Shown: positions 28,140-37,308, counted from the first letter of the stretch. The stretch is DNA of 64,000 nt from Candidatus Defluviibacillus avedoerensis (GCA_016703665.1 JADJBS010000010.1:1-64000), one strand, 5' to 3'. The notes: generated by a model from the letters alone, not told the origin. Program-made: numbers and translations.

Positions 28140-29573
28140 GCTAATTGAGCTTCCTTCTGGGTGGATAAAGGGGGCGCACAGTGCATCGAGGGGCGGTGCA
28201 GTCAGACCCTCTGCGTATCTTTAAAGGCATTCCTACGCAGCAGCTCCAGAAGGTGAATTGCGGTGGCTGCCTCCTCAACCCGTGGCTCCTTGGACGGGTG
28301 TTCGCGCTTGTGACAAGTTTGGAGCGATTGCCGTTCAAGCGAGCCAGCCTGGCATCACTGGCCATGCAGGTGACCACGACTGCCTGAGCCTCAATATGGA
28401 GTCCACCGGGCACAGGACCCTGGCCGGTCATCGTGTGGATGCCGGGTGGCGGCTTTATGCGTGGCGGCACTTCGGACGCGCCTTGTACGATGGCAGCGCG
28501 ATGGCTTCGGCCGGGTCGTGTTTGTATCTATCAACTACCGCATCGGTGTAGATGGTTTTATGCACTTTGATGACGCGGCACCCAACCGCGGGCTTCAAGA
28601 CCAAATAGCAGCGTTGCGTTGGATACAACAAAACATAGCGCTTTTTGGTGGAGATCCATCACGGGTAACGGTAGCGGGGGTCTCTGCGGGTGCCGGAGCC
28701 ATTACCCATCTCATGGGCCTGCGAATGTGATGCCCTGTTTCAGCGAATAATTTTGCAAAGCCCCAGTCTTCAAAGTCATAGCCTGGACGACGCACAGCGA
28801 ATTCGCAATGCCTTTTGGCAGTGGCGAGTTGGGGAGTCGCTCAACCCAAAACGCCCTGGCAGCAGTTCCTCTGGAGCCTTGACTAGGACTCTGGCCTCGT
28901 TCCTCGGCAGTGAATCCCTAAGAAAGATGGGGGGTCCTTCGACCCAAAACTACTTTCCGGTACGCCCTGTGATTGATGGGGTCATGCTGAAAGGGGCCTT
29001 ACTGGCCATTGAGCATCATCTTCAAAGTGGTGGACCTAAACGTGATGTTGCTGGGTTTCAACAAAGAAGAGATGCACTTCTACCTGGTGCCTAACGGTGA
29101 AATAGATCGGATTGATAGTGACCGGGTCCAATCATTCGTTGAGGACGTCGGGTGGTCAATAGCAGCGCTCAGGATTACCAACTACAAAGCCAATCAAAGG
29201 GTTTTGGCGATGTGATGAGCCGAATTCAAACTGACTATTACTATCGCAAGCCCACTTTGGCCTTGGAACAACTTCTGCATGATGCTGGTTGTTCCACCTA
29301 TCCCTATGAGTTCGGTTGGTTATCCCTTTACACAATGGGCGTATGGGAGCTGCACATGCGATGGAAATACCGTTGTATTGGGTAACACCGGTTCCAGTCG
29401 CGCACGGGAGTTTATTGGCGCAACAGCCACAGTCTTTGGCACAGGAAATGCACAGCCAATGGGTCCGGTTTGTAAAAAGGGGAGCCAAATGGCAGACTGG
29501 GCGAATGCTGACGGTCGCTTTAGGATTTTTCGGTGAAGTAGGTGCAGCCAATCTTCGTTCACCGCAAAATTGA
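28140..29573 (+). CDS. type B carboxylesterase (PnbA-like, heavily frameshifted)
   Basis: Alpha/beta-hydrolase cleaving carboxylic esters. Pieces in order: HRGAVQSDPLRIFKGIP, LRWLPPQPVAPWTGVRACDK, D.CLSLN, RVVFVSINYRIGVDGFMHFD, RGLQDQIAALRWIQQNIALF, GGDPSRVTVAGVSAGAGAIT (nucleophile Ser in G-V-S-A-G), RPVIDGVMLKGALLAIE, and GAAHAMEIPLYWVTPVP with the conserved late His. The end is VALGFFGEVGAANLRSPQN. About 470 residues when repaired. The exact start is unsure (a clear frame opens at 28181). No signal peptide is seen. At least six indels; read errors or decay both possible. Confidence 0.7.
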
Positions 29574-29816
29574 TAGAGGGCGGTTGGAAGTATTCGTGAC
29601 CACTCTCAAGTGCAATCATCAAAATGACCAAAGGCGGCTTTGCATCGGAATCAGCAGTCCATAGACAATCGATCAAGTTACACACCCTTCGTCCGACAGT
29701 AAAATCAGTACGCGCAAACACGCAGCTTGCGCGCCGCTGAGGACACTGCCACCACACTCCCCTGAGGGTTCTGACAATCAAGTCCACGTAGCATCGCGCA
29801 GGCTGGCCGCCTCTGG
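29574..29816. other. short gap before the IS element
   Basis: About 240 bases between the esterase stop and the IS21 end. A minus-strand frame here (with CNLIDCLWTADSDAKPPLVI) is open but not recognised. No clear gene. Confidence 0.4.
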
Positions 29817-30013
29817 TGTTCGCCGATTGAATATTGACCACCTGTGCCGATTGAATTTTGACCAGGGGCTTGTGTTGAGTTTTGAAGCTCAACTGTGGAT
29901 AACTATACGCCTTGCACTTGCGGTGTGAAGTCCTTTCGAGCGGTTGATCTTTGCGCGGGGAAGTCGCGAAGGGCCTAGCGAAGCGACTTCGCGCGCCGTT
30001 TGATTTGCTGGGC

Positions 30014-30827
30014 CTATTTCGGCTCTGGCGGCGTGTCAGTCTGAGCGTTGAGCTGTCTGACCTGCTCGCGCGTCTTGATGCGCCCCTTGGCCTCCTTTGT
30101 GCTGTGGCGGAACCTGTAGGACTCATTGCCTGTTTCCACGATGTGGCAGTGATGCGTGAGACGGTCACGGTGCCGTGGTCATCTTTGCGTCGCCGAACAC
30201 GCTTGACCATTCCGCGAAGGTTAGGTTGGTCGTGATCATCACGCTGGTGTGCTCGTACAGTTTGGACAGCAGGTGGAACTGCAAGGCGCCACCGGCTTGG
30301 CTGAACGGCAAGTACCCCATCTCATCCAGGATCACCAAGTCCATGCGTGCCAAACTCATGGCGATACGCCCAGCCTTACCCTGGGCCTTCTCCTGCTCCA
30401 GCGCATTCACCAGATCGACTGTCGAGTAGAACCGCACACGCTTGCCATGGGGCTCCAGTCCCGCAATGCCCACACGGTTGCTAGATGGGTCTTACCTGTT
30501 CCGGTCCACCAATCAACACCCGTTGTGGGCCTGCTGCGTGAAGGACAGATCGGCAAGTTTGAGGATCAGCGCCTTGTCGACCTGGGAGACCTCAAAGTCA
30601 AAGCCTGCCAGGTCGCGATGGACGGGAATCGCGCCGACTTCATCTGATGCGCAATCGAACGCATGGCCCGGTCCACATCTTCAGCCTGCAGCAAGTGTTC
30701 AATCAACCAGCGTGAGGACGCCAGTGTGCTGTCACCCCCTGTTCGACCAACTCTGCCCAGGCCGTGACCATACCGTTGAGCCGCAAGGCCTTGAGGCCTG
30801 TCTGGACATCGCGTACTTCTTTAACAT
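30014..30827 (-). CDS. istB: IS21-family helper ATPase IstB (frameshifted)
   Basis: AAA+ ATPase that regulates IstA transposition. ATG 30825-30827, preceded by GGAGG, gives MLKKYAMSRQ; then, after indels, LRLNGMVTAWAELVEQG, FDFEVSQVDKALILKLADLS and a Walker A region disrupted near 30500. It continues VGIAGLEPHGKRVRFYSTVD, RMDLVILDEMGYLPFSQAGG (Walker B DLVILDE) and HTSVMITTNLTFAEWSSVFG. The end QLNAQTDTPPEPK stops at 30014-30016. About 270 residues when repaired. Three or more indels, so no active product as read. Confidence 0.8.
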
Positions 30828-32341
30828 GCTGCACCTCCTGGCCATCCAGGTGCGTTGGCCGCAGTCGGTCATAGCGCGCGGTGTCGGCTTTGGGAATGAG
30901 CTTCAGATGCAAGACCGTTTGGGCCTGCTCGGGGAGTTGGGGGGAGTTCAGCCGCGCGAGCACGTTGTGCACATGCTCGATGCTGATGTTGCCGTTGGGG
31001 GCACTGGCTTCCAACACCAACTCGACAGCAACGAGCACCGCTTCAAGGCCAGCCTTGGGCACCACCACCGCCAGCACCTGCGCCATGGCCCTATCACCAG
31101 CCGGTTGGCGAAGAAGCGGTGCCTGTCGCAGTCGCAGCAAGATGGGTGGTAACTCAGGAAGGTGCACCGTTACGCAAGGCGCCGGGCTTGCGCTGCACCA
31201 AATCAATGTAGTGCAGCCAGTCATAGCATATCTGCCCCGCGCCAGCCAGCCGCGCATGGCTGGCCACCATCGCATCGACCGCCGCCACTTCTACCCGCTC
31301 AGGGTAGAGCCGGTGCTGACCATGCCCCGCCCATTCGCACGGCACAGAGTACCGGTTGCGTGCAATCACGACCAAACAGGTACTGCTTACCCTGGCCAGT
31401 CGTTCCACATAGCCGTCAAAGGCTAAGCATATCCATCAGATGCACCTGCTCAACTCCAGCATCTCGGCGACTGTGAACTGCTTGTGCTCAGGGTGGACGG
31501 TGTCAACCCAGATGGCCCGGCAGCGTTGCGCCAACCAGGCGTTGAGCTCAATGAAGGAGCCGAATCTGCGTGTCGCCGCTTCGATCCAGACGCGGCGCCG
31601 ACTGTCTTGCACATTCTTCTCAACAACGCCTTTCTCCCAGCCACTGGCAACATTGCAGAAGTCCGGGTTGAACAGGTAGTGGCTGGCCATGGCTGCAAAG
31701 CGTGCGTTGACGATACGGCCCTTGCCCTTGAGGACCTTGTCAACCGCAATGTGCATGTTGTCGTATATGCCCCGGCGTGCCACGCCACCCCAGCGCAGCA
31801 AACGAGCGGGTGTGGGCATCGAACAGCATTTCGTGCCCCTGGCTGAGATAGGCTACCAGCCAGAACGCTCTGCTGGCGCACAGCTTAAGATGGGCCACCT
31901 GCACCTTGTAGAACACACCGCCCACGACCAGTGCTTCGTGACCCAGTCGAATTGAAAGGCTTCGCCAAACTCAAAGTTCAACGGGACAAATGCTTTGCCA
32001 AGCACTTTGCCTGATTGCTCACGCCACCTTCGCACGAAGTCGGTGACGGCGCTGTAGCCACCCCGGTAGCCCTGAGCTTGAATTTGCGTGAACAGCGCCC
32101 TGGCTGTGCGCCGACCTTTCTTGGGTCGGTGAGCGTCGGCTTGAGCGACTGCTCAAGGACGTCCTTGAACGCGCTGATTTTGCATTCGCCTTCAGCATCG
32201 CCGGTACTTGGGCTCAACGTCGCCCGCTGCCTTGAGCCACTTCTTGACCGTGTTTCTTGAAAGACCCGTCAGCCTTGCTATCGCGCTCAGGGAGAGTTTG
32301 TCACGCAGCCTCAGCCGCCTGACTTTGCCAATCATGTCCAT
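30821..32341 (-). CDS. istA: IS21-family transposase IstA (frameshifted)
   Basis: DDE transposase of about 505 residues. Start ATG 32339-32341 gives MDMIGKVRRLRLRDKLSLSA then IARLTGLSRNTVKKWLKAAG, a helix-turn-helix. The catalytic core begins EAFQFDWSTEALVVGGVFYK (first Asp) and continues VAHLKLCASRAFWLVAYLSQ, GHEMLFDAHTRSFAALGGVA, RRGIYDNMHIAVDKVLKGKG (second Asp) and FCNVASGWEKGVVEKNVQDS (Glu). The C-terminal part (ELPPILLRLRQALLRQPAGD...) runs to the istB start and may overlap it. Many indels and frame switches. Confidence 0.78.
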
Positions 32342-32515
32342 GGTGATCACCTCTTTGTCCCCTGCTGAAATATTCAGCAGGTCAGTGGAACACCCTGGTC
32401 AATTTTGAATCGGCACAACGACCTCTAAATGGTCAGTTTTCGGTCGGCCTCAACAGATTAAGGAGCAATGTCGTTTTTTGCGGGTACCTTTTTGAACCCC
32501 GTTAACTAGCAGGAA

Positions 32516-32942
32516 CTACGCCTTGCTAGCAGAGCGCAGCTTTTTCCATTCACCGACCCAATCCCGTGCCGTCCTAAATGCATCGGCTGTTGCTTGATAA
32601 CTGCCTCCGCCGCTTTGTCCATGCTTTTGAATTTGCTCATGTTCCCATCAAGCCATTGAAATACATCGTTCTTTATTGCATTTGTCTCAGCATGTCGCTT
32701 GATGGCGTTTAGTCGAGCTCTTGTTTTTGCTGCGTCAGCAATTGCCAATTCAATCAGGTGGTAAACACTTGATTCGTCGATAAATTCTTTGACGTGCGTA
32801 TTTTGACGTACCATTCCGTCTGAAAAATGTGAAAGAATTTTTCAGCGTTCTGTTTTGCCAGTTGCGTCGATTTAGCCGTCTCGTTAAAGGAATTCAAAAC
32901 CGATTCTTTAATCAGCTTCGAGTCAATTCCGAACGTTTCCAA
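32516..32942 (-). CDS. hypothetical protein, accessory (one or two frameshifts)
   Basis: Reads METFGIDSKLIKESVLNSFN, ETAKSTQLAKQNAEKFFHIF, then in another frame FIDESSVYHLIELAIADAAK, NAIKNDVFQWLDGNMSKFKS, and finally ADAFRTARDWVGEWKKLRSA ending at TAG 32516-32518. About 142 residues, soluble and helical. I do not recognise the family. The AT-richer base use and its position between an IS and an integrase mark it as mobile-element cargo. Indels near 32825 and 32580. Confidence 0.55.
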
Positions 32943-33270
32943 AAACGCTAAGAAATCATCCCTGTTGGTTTACACGCCTGAAAATGATCATTTACGCACG
33001 TTTCGTAAGACAAGTGCCAAAACGCAGGTAACGGCTCTCTTCTGCTTCTGGCACAGCCTTTGTGCCAGAAACCACATCACTTTTGCTTGCACCAGGTATT
33101 CGCCACAAAGCGCCTCATGCTGGGTTAGAGCCCACTGAGGATCAAATATTTGCGTCCAAGACAAGTTCGCTCCCCTGCATCGCCCCAATCGAAAACCAGC
33201 GCCGCCAAGTCAGGGTGTCCCGGTTTTCACCATCGGGGATCAGCCGATAGCTAGGCGTGGCATAAACAGT
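32943..33270. other. stretch upstream of the integrase stop, with a 10-bp hairpin
   Basis: TTCTGGCACA (33046-33055) and TGTGCCAGAA (33061-33070) form a perfect stem with a 5-base loop. A minus-strand frame of 66 codons (32988-33188, containing WALTQHEALCGEYLVQAKVM) crosses it and might be a small protein, but it needs a TTG start and is not recognised. A second palindrome, GCATAAACAGTTTATGC (33260-33276), overlaps the integrase stop and may serve as its terminator. Confidence 0.4.
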
Positions 33271-34509
33271 TTATGCGGTTCGCAACTGGATCACTTCAGC
33301 ACCTTTTGCCAATTTGTCCAAATAGTCGGCCCATTGCTGAATCTGTTCAAACCTTTGTTTCAGGTAATGCGTGCGGTTGTAGCTGCGTCCATTTGCATCC
33401 TTCACGGCATGGGCTAGATTCGCTTCAATCGCCAGCGGGTCAAGGTTCAACTGATCCACCAGCATGGTGCGCGCACTCGCCCTGAAGCCGTGCCAAGATT
33501 GTTCTTTGCCAAAACCCAGCGCATAGAGGCCACTGCGTACCGAGTTATCACAAATCGGCCTGTCATGGCTTCGCTCACCGGGGAACACATAGCGCCCGTG
33601 TCCGGTCAAGGGGTGCAGTGCGCGCAGCAAGTCCACGGCCTGAGTCGGTAACGGTACGGTATGGGCTTCGCCTTGCTCTTTCTCCAGCTTGGTGCGCTTC
33701 ATCTTCATGCTGGGAATCGTCCACATTGCTGCATCAAGGTCTAGCTCTGTCCATTCCATTTCTCGCAGGTTGCCGGGCCTTTGGTAAAGCATGGGGGCTA
33801 TTTGCAGCGCAGTCCGAACCACTGGGCCACCCTTATAGGTTTTGATGGCGCGCAGTAAATCGCCCATGCGTGCGGGTTCGACAATGGCCGCAAAGCTCTT
33901 ACCACGGTAGGGGGTTAGCCTTGCCTTCAATCCTTCGGTGATATTGCGTTGCTGCACATCCGAAGTGGGTAGCCAGTAGTCCCACACTTGCCGGGCCAGC
34001 ATCAAAGCACGATCGGCAGTTTCATACGCGCCCCGTTCCTCGACCTTGTGCAAGGCAGCAAGCAATTCCATTGAATGAATTTCAACAATGGGCCGCGCCC
34101 CAATCCAGGGAAACAGATCACGCTCTAACTGCCTGAGCATTCGTTCGGCATGGCTTTCGCTCCATTGGGGGGCTTGCTTGCCGTACCACTCCATAGCAAT
34201 CGCCTTGAAGGTGTCGCCACTGGAGCGGGTGTTCTTCAGCTTTTCGAGTTTCTTGGCTTGAATAGGGTCTATGCCTTGCGACTTCTTAATCTTGGCTGCA
34301 TCGCGTGCCAGCCGCGCCGCTTTGAGGCCCATCGCTGGGTAACTGCCCAAAGCAAGTTGTTTCTCTTTTCCATCGATGCGGTATTTCAAAAACCAGCGCT
34401 TAGAACCCGCCGGACTGACTTGCAAGTACATGCCGCCGGAATCGGCGAGTCGCGTGAATTTCTTGCCGGGGGTACATACAGCGTTTTTGCAATCGGGATC
34501 GGTCAGCAT
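33271..34509 (-). CDS. site-specific tyrosine recombinase, DUF4102 (arm-binding) family integrase
   Basis: 412 residues, intact. The DUF4102 arm-binding domain is at residues 1-90 (FTRLADSGGMYLQVSPAGSK, RWFLKYRIDGKEKQLALGSY), then the core-binding region (DTFKAIAMEWYGKQAPQWSE) and the catalytic domain. The catalytic residues appear in order: Arg in MLYQRPGNLREMEWTELDLD, Lys-containing AMWTIPSMKMKR, HGFRAS (H-x-x-R), His in ANLAHAV, and the nucleophile Tyr in NGRSYNRTHYLKQRFEQIQQ. It reads away from ssrA, with its start 218 bases from the tmRNA 3' end. Integrases of this family commonly use the 3' end of tRNA or tmRNA genes, so this one most likely recombines at ssrA. Confidence 0.93.
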   Translation of the reverse strand: MLTDPDCKNAVCTPGKKFTRLADSGGMYLQVSPAGSKRWFLKYRIDGKEKQLALGSYPAMGLKAARLARDAAKIKKSQGIDPIQAKKLEKLKNTRSSGDTFKAIAMEWYGKQAPQWSESHAERMLRQLERDLFPWIGARPIVEIHSMELLAALHKVEERGAYETADRALMLARQVWDYWLPTSDVQQRNITEGLKARLTPYRGKSFAAIVEPARMGDLLRAIKTYKGGPVVRTALQIAPMLYQRPGNLREMEWTELDLDAAMWTIPSMKMKRTKLEKEQGEAHTVPLPTQAVDLLRALHPLTGHGRYVFPGERSHDRPICDNSVRSGLYALGFGKEQSWHGFRASARTMLVDQLNLDPLAIEANLAHAVKDANGRSYNRTHYLKQRFEQIQQWADYLDKLAKGAEVIQLRTA

Positions 34510-34612
34510 GGGGGTACAGGCTTTCGCAAGGGGTGGGGGTGCAAGGCTTAATTTGGGGGTACAGGGAAAAAAATCCCCCCAAAATCACCAAACCCCCCCC
34601 GGTTGTACCCCC
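34468..34612. repeat. cluster of five GGGGGTACA boxes, likely integrase arm sites / int promoter operators
   Basis: GGGGGTACA occurs at 34468-34476, 34510-34518 and 34555-34563, with a one-base variant GGGGGTGCA at 34535-34543 and an inverted copy TGTACCCCC at 34604-34612. They span the integrase start and the gap up to ssrA. Regularly spaced boxes next to an attachment site are what DUF4102 arm-binding domains recognise; that assignment is inference. Confidence 0.6.
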
Positions 34613-34679
34613 GCCATAGGCTAGCTGTCAATATCAGCCTTTATAGGCTATTGCACTGTAAGTGACTGATTTTCCGAAT

Positions 34680-34715
34680 AAAAAGGGCGCCAACTGTATG
34701 TCGTTAGCGCCCTTT
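34680..34715 (-). terminator. rho-independent terminator of ssrA
   Basis: On the minus strand GCGCCCTTT pairs with AAAGGGCGC (34682-34690 with 34707-34715), followed by a T run (the AAAAA and AATAAAAA on the plus strand). It lies 12 bases beyond the tmRNA CCA end. Confidence 0.8.
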
Positions 34716-34726
34716 GTACTTCAGTC

Positions 34727-35103
34727 TGGTGGAGCTGGGGGGATTTGAACCCCCGTCCGCAAGCCTTTTTCGAACAGTTCTACATGTGTAGCCGTCTGAT
34801 TTGAGTCTCGCCTTTTGCATCGCGCAGTGGCACGCTATGCAAAACGCCAGCAACCTATTTTCTCGACTTGCCTCAAGTTACCCAAGGCAGGCCCAGCCGA
34901 ATGAAATTACCCCACAGCCTGGACAGCTTGCGCTACCCTTGCCCAGCCTATCGGCTTGCTGTTGTGAGGCTCACGCGCAATTAAGCGGCGAGTGCGAAAC
35001 GTTCGTCGTTTGCAGTTAGGTTTTTTGAATCTGTTTAACGAGCCCATTCAGCTCGACATGCCCTGCTACGCGTCCGAACCCACGTCGAAACCAGTGCAGC
35101 CCC
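34727..35103 (-). ncRNA. ssrA: transfer-messenger RNA
   Basis: Rescues stalled ribosomes. The 5' acceptor half GGGGCTG pairs with CAGCTCC before ACCA at 34727; the T arm GGGGGTTCAAATCCCCC is intact. The 5' side has the conserved CTGGTTTCGACGTGGGTTC segment. The tag frame (34981-35013, minus) reads ANDERFALAA followed by TAA, a betaproteobacterial-type tag. Length 377 nt, one piece. The 3' end is the presumed integration target of the neighbouring element; the gene remains complete because the element carries or restores the same 3' sequence. Confidence 0.95.
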
Positions 35104-35162
35104 TGAGTTGCCTATTTTAGGCGCTCGTGCGGCAAATCAAGCCCCTTGCCAAAGATAAAGAC

Positions 35163-36593
35163 TCAGGCGGCTTTGCGCAGGCGCTCAAACACTTTCCAGA
35201 ATGCTGCGTCCTGCGTGGTCGCAAAGTTGATCCGCATCAGGGTACCTGGCTGGCGTTCGGCGTGAAACAGGCTACCGGGCGCCAGAAGGTAGCCTTCGTC
35301 CAGCATGTGTTGCGACAGGGCATCGGTGTCCGTCCCAGTATCCACCCACCCAAACAGGCCTGCAGGCTCGGACACAAATTGACAGCCAGCTGCCATCGCC
35401 AGCTTCACACTGCGCGCACGGGCCTGGTCCAGCCGGGTGCGAATACGCTCAGCATGGCGGCGCAGGTGGCCTTGCTCAATGCAGACGGTCAGCGCCTGCT
35501 CTAACAGGGCGGGGGTGGTCAAACTGGACAGAAGCTTGGTATCCAGCAGTCGCTCCACCAAGCTTGTGGGCGCAGCCAGGTAGCCCACACGCCAGTTGGG
35601 CGCCAGAATTTTGGCAAAGCCGCTGACGTAGATAGTGCGCTGCAGGCCGTCCAGCGCGCTCAGGCGCGTGGCATGGTCGGGCGCGATGTGACTGTAGGTG
35701 TCGTCTTCAACGATATGAAAATCGTGAAGCGATGCCAGTTGCAAGACCCGGTGGCCTGCACCCGGTGTCAGGGAATAACCGGTGGGGTTGTGCAGCACAC
35801 TCACACTCACATACAGCTTGGGTTTGTGCACTTCGCAATAGCGTGCCATCACGGCCAGATCAGGGCCGTCTGCCAGCCGTGGCACGGGCAGAATGCGCAT
35901 GCCCAGTGCCTGCAGGCGGGCAAATTCGATGGCCCAGCCGGGCTCTTCCACCATCACCGGGTCGCCAGGGCGTAGCAATGTGCGGCTGACGATGTCCAGG
36001 GCATGTGTGGCCCCGACGGTGGTGATGATTTGCTCTGGTGCGGCCAAAACATGCCAGTTCGCCAATTTGTGCGAGAGAGCGCGACGCAAGCCAGTGTCGC
36101 CCGCAGGTTCGCCGTATTGCAATGAAAACGCCCGCAGGTTTTGCGTGCTGGTTACCTTGCGCACCGCAGCGGGCATGAAAGTGCTGTCCAGCCAGTCGGG
36201 GGGCAGCACCCCCATGCCGGGCTGGGGTTTGTCACTGATGCGGTGAAACATGCCACGGATCAGCGCTGTGGCATTGACTGGTGGCCTAGGCTCATTAGCT
36301 ACTGAATCTATAGCTACATCTGCATAACCAGATTGCCGAAAGGCACTCTTGAGCGTTGATTTTTGCTGATCCCGCACAAAGAACCCTCGGTTCTTGCGCG
36401 CCTCCACCAAGCCTTGGGCCAGCAACTGGTCATAGGCGGCCACCACGGTGGACGGGCTCACGCCCTGCGACTGCGCGCACTGGCGCACCGAGGGCAGGCG
36501 CGCGCCGGGTGAGAGCAGGCGGTCGCGGATGCGCTGGCCAAAGCGGGCAGAGAGTTGCTCGGTCAACGAGGCGTCGGCAGATCGGATCAACAT
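35163..36593 (-). CDS. MocR-type regulator: GntR winged helix fused to a PLP aminotransferase-like domain
   Basis: 476 residues. Start ATG 36591-36593 (MLIRSADASLTEQLSARFGQ); a longer upstream frame overlaps the divergent promoter and is rejected. GntR-type HTH at residues 10-75 (RDRLLSPGARLPSVRQCAQS, SPSTVVAAYDQLLAQGLVEA). A linker of about 60 residues precedes a fold-type I aminotransferase-like domain with VEEPGWAIEFARLQALGMRI, LHNPTGYSLTPGAGHRVLQL, the Asp in HIVEDDTYSHIA and the PLP Lys in YVSGFAKILAPNWRVGYL. Such proteins sense an amino compound through PLP and typically control the divergent gene (as in GabR, PdxR, EnuR). Here the partner is the eight-gene operon starting with a LysE exporter. 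Intact. Confidence 0.93.
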   Translation of the reverse strand: MLIRSADASLTEQLSARFGQRIRDRLLSPGARLPSVRQCAQSQGVSPSTVVAAYDQLLAQGLVEARKNRGFFVRDQQKSTLKSAFRQSGYADVAIDSVANEPRPPVNATALIRGMFHRISDKPQPGMGVLPPDWLDSTFMPAAVRKVTSTQNLRAFSLQYGEPAGDTGLRRALSHKLANWHVLAAPEQIITTVGATHALDIVSRTLLRPGDPVMVEEPGWAIEFARLQALGMRILPVPRLADGPDLAVMARYCEVHKPKLYVSVSVLHNPTGYSLTPGAGHRVLQLASLHDFHIVEDDTYSHIAPDHATRLSALDGLQRTIYVSGFAKILAPNWRVGYLAAPTSLVERLLDTKLLSSLTTPALLEQALTVCIEQGHLRRHAERIRTRLDQARARSVKLAMAAGCQFVSEPAGLFGWVDTGTDTDALSQHMLDEGYLLAPGSLFHAERQPGTLMRINFATTQDAAFWKVFERLRKAA

Positions 36594-36640
36594 GGTTGTG
36601 GGCTGGATGAAGGAAATAGCTGTATGGGTTTGCAGATCAG

Positions 36641-36671
36641 TACAGTTAATGCAGTGATATGACAAACTGTA
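36641..36671. promoter_or_regulatory. candidate MocR operator in the divergent promoter
   Basis: TACAGTT (36641-36647) and AACTGTA (36665-36671) form 7-base inverted half-sites about two DNA turns apart centre to centre (24 bases), between the MocR start (36593) and the LysE start (36709). GTGATATG and TGTATTGATAGTG nearby may hold promoter elements. The spacing fits a dimer with two winged helices, but this is inference. Confidence 0.45.
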
Positions 36672-36708
36672 TTGATAGTGTGCTGGTTCAAAGGATAAAG
36701 TGCAGCCC

Positions 36709-37308
36709 ATGTCTTGGCAAGAATTTTCTGCACTGCTGGCGCTGGCAACGGCGATGAGCTTCAGCCCTGGGCCCAATACCACGTTGTCTACAGCGCTGGC
36801 GGCCAATCGGGGCATGCGCGTGGCCATGCGCTTTGTCTGCGCAGTGCCGGTGGGTTGGGGCGCCTTGCTTATGCTGTGTTCCGCCGGTCTTGGCGCGCTG
36901 ATCGTGGCCGCGCCCCTGTTGCGCCTGGGCATCAAGGTAATTGGCATTGGCTACCTGCTGTGGCTGGCGTACAAACTGAGTAAGAGCGCGCGGTTGTCCG
37001 AGGCCAAGGCTTCCCAACTGAACGTGGGTTTCTGGCAAGGCGCCGCCCTGCAGTTTGTGAATATCAAGGCCTGGATGCTGGCGCTGACCATCGTTGCAGG
37101 CTGGGTGGCTGGGCGAGACGACATGGGAACGCGCATGGCCATCGTGGTGCCGGTGATGCTGGCCTATGCATTTGCCAGCAATTTCACCTACGCCGCCGTC
37201 GGCGCGCTGCTGCGCCACTGGCTGGCTCAGGGCAGCCGCCTGCTGTGGTTCAACCGCTGCATGGCGCTGGTGCTGGTGGCAACGGCCGCCTGGATGGTGA
37301 ATTCATGA
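36709..37308 (+). CDS. LysE/RhtB-family amino-acid exporter
   Basis: Inner-membrane exporter of about 199 residues with six hydrophobic segments. The family signature ALATAMSFSPGPNTTLSTA (SPGPN) is at the N-terminus, followed by GMRVAMRFVCAVPVGWGALL, GIKVIGIGYLLWLAYKLSKS and FWQGAALQFVNIKAWMLAL (the QF.N.K(A/P) motif). Start taken as ATG 36709; a GTG at 36700 in frame is possible. First gene of the operon divergent from the MocR regulator; its stop overlaps the next start (ATGA at 37305-37308). Likely exports an amino acid or analogue. Confidence 0.92.
   Translation: MSWQEFSALLALATAMSFSPGPNTTLSTALAANRGMRVAMRFVCAVPVGWGALLMLCSAGLGALIVAAPLLRLGIKVIGIGYLLWLAYKLSKSARLSEAKASQLNVGFWQGAALQFVNIKAWMLALTIVAGWVAGRDDMGTRMAIVVPVMLAYAFASNFTYAAVGALLRHWLAQGSRLLWFNRCMALVLVATAAWMVNS

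Larger units (their letters stand above)
29817..32455. mobile_element. IS21-family insertion sequence
   Basis: About 2.6 kb with istA and istB on the minus strand. Both ends hold two related inverted repeats. Left: TGTTCGCCGATTGAATATTG at 29817 and TGTGCCGATTGAATTTTGAC at 29843. Right, reading inward: TGTTGAGGCCGACCGAAAAC from 32455 and TGTGCCGATTCAAAATTGAC from 32417. Repeated copies inside each end are normal for IS21. Starting with TGT is also normal. I see no clear target duplication next to either pair of ends, so the insertion is either old or its true ends are slightly different. The element separates the esterase unit from the ssrA-linked integrase region. Confidence 0.8.

Noticed and set aside
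29320..30210. Minus-strand frame of 296 codons across the esterase end and the IS21 end
   Set aside because: It joins an antisense shadow of the esterase to the IstB tail and crosses the IS boundary; it cannot be a real gene.
36594..36947. N-terminal extension of the MocR frame
   Set aside because: It runs through the divergent promoter into the LysE gene; MLIRSADASL at 36593 matches the usual MocR N-terminus.
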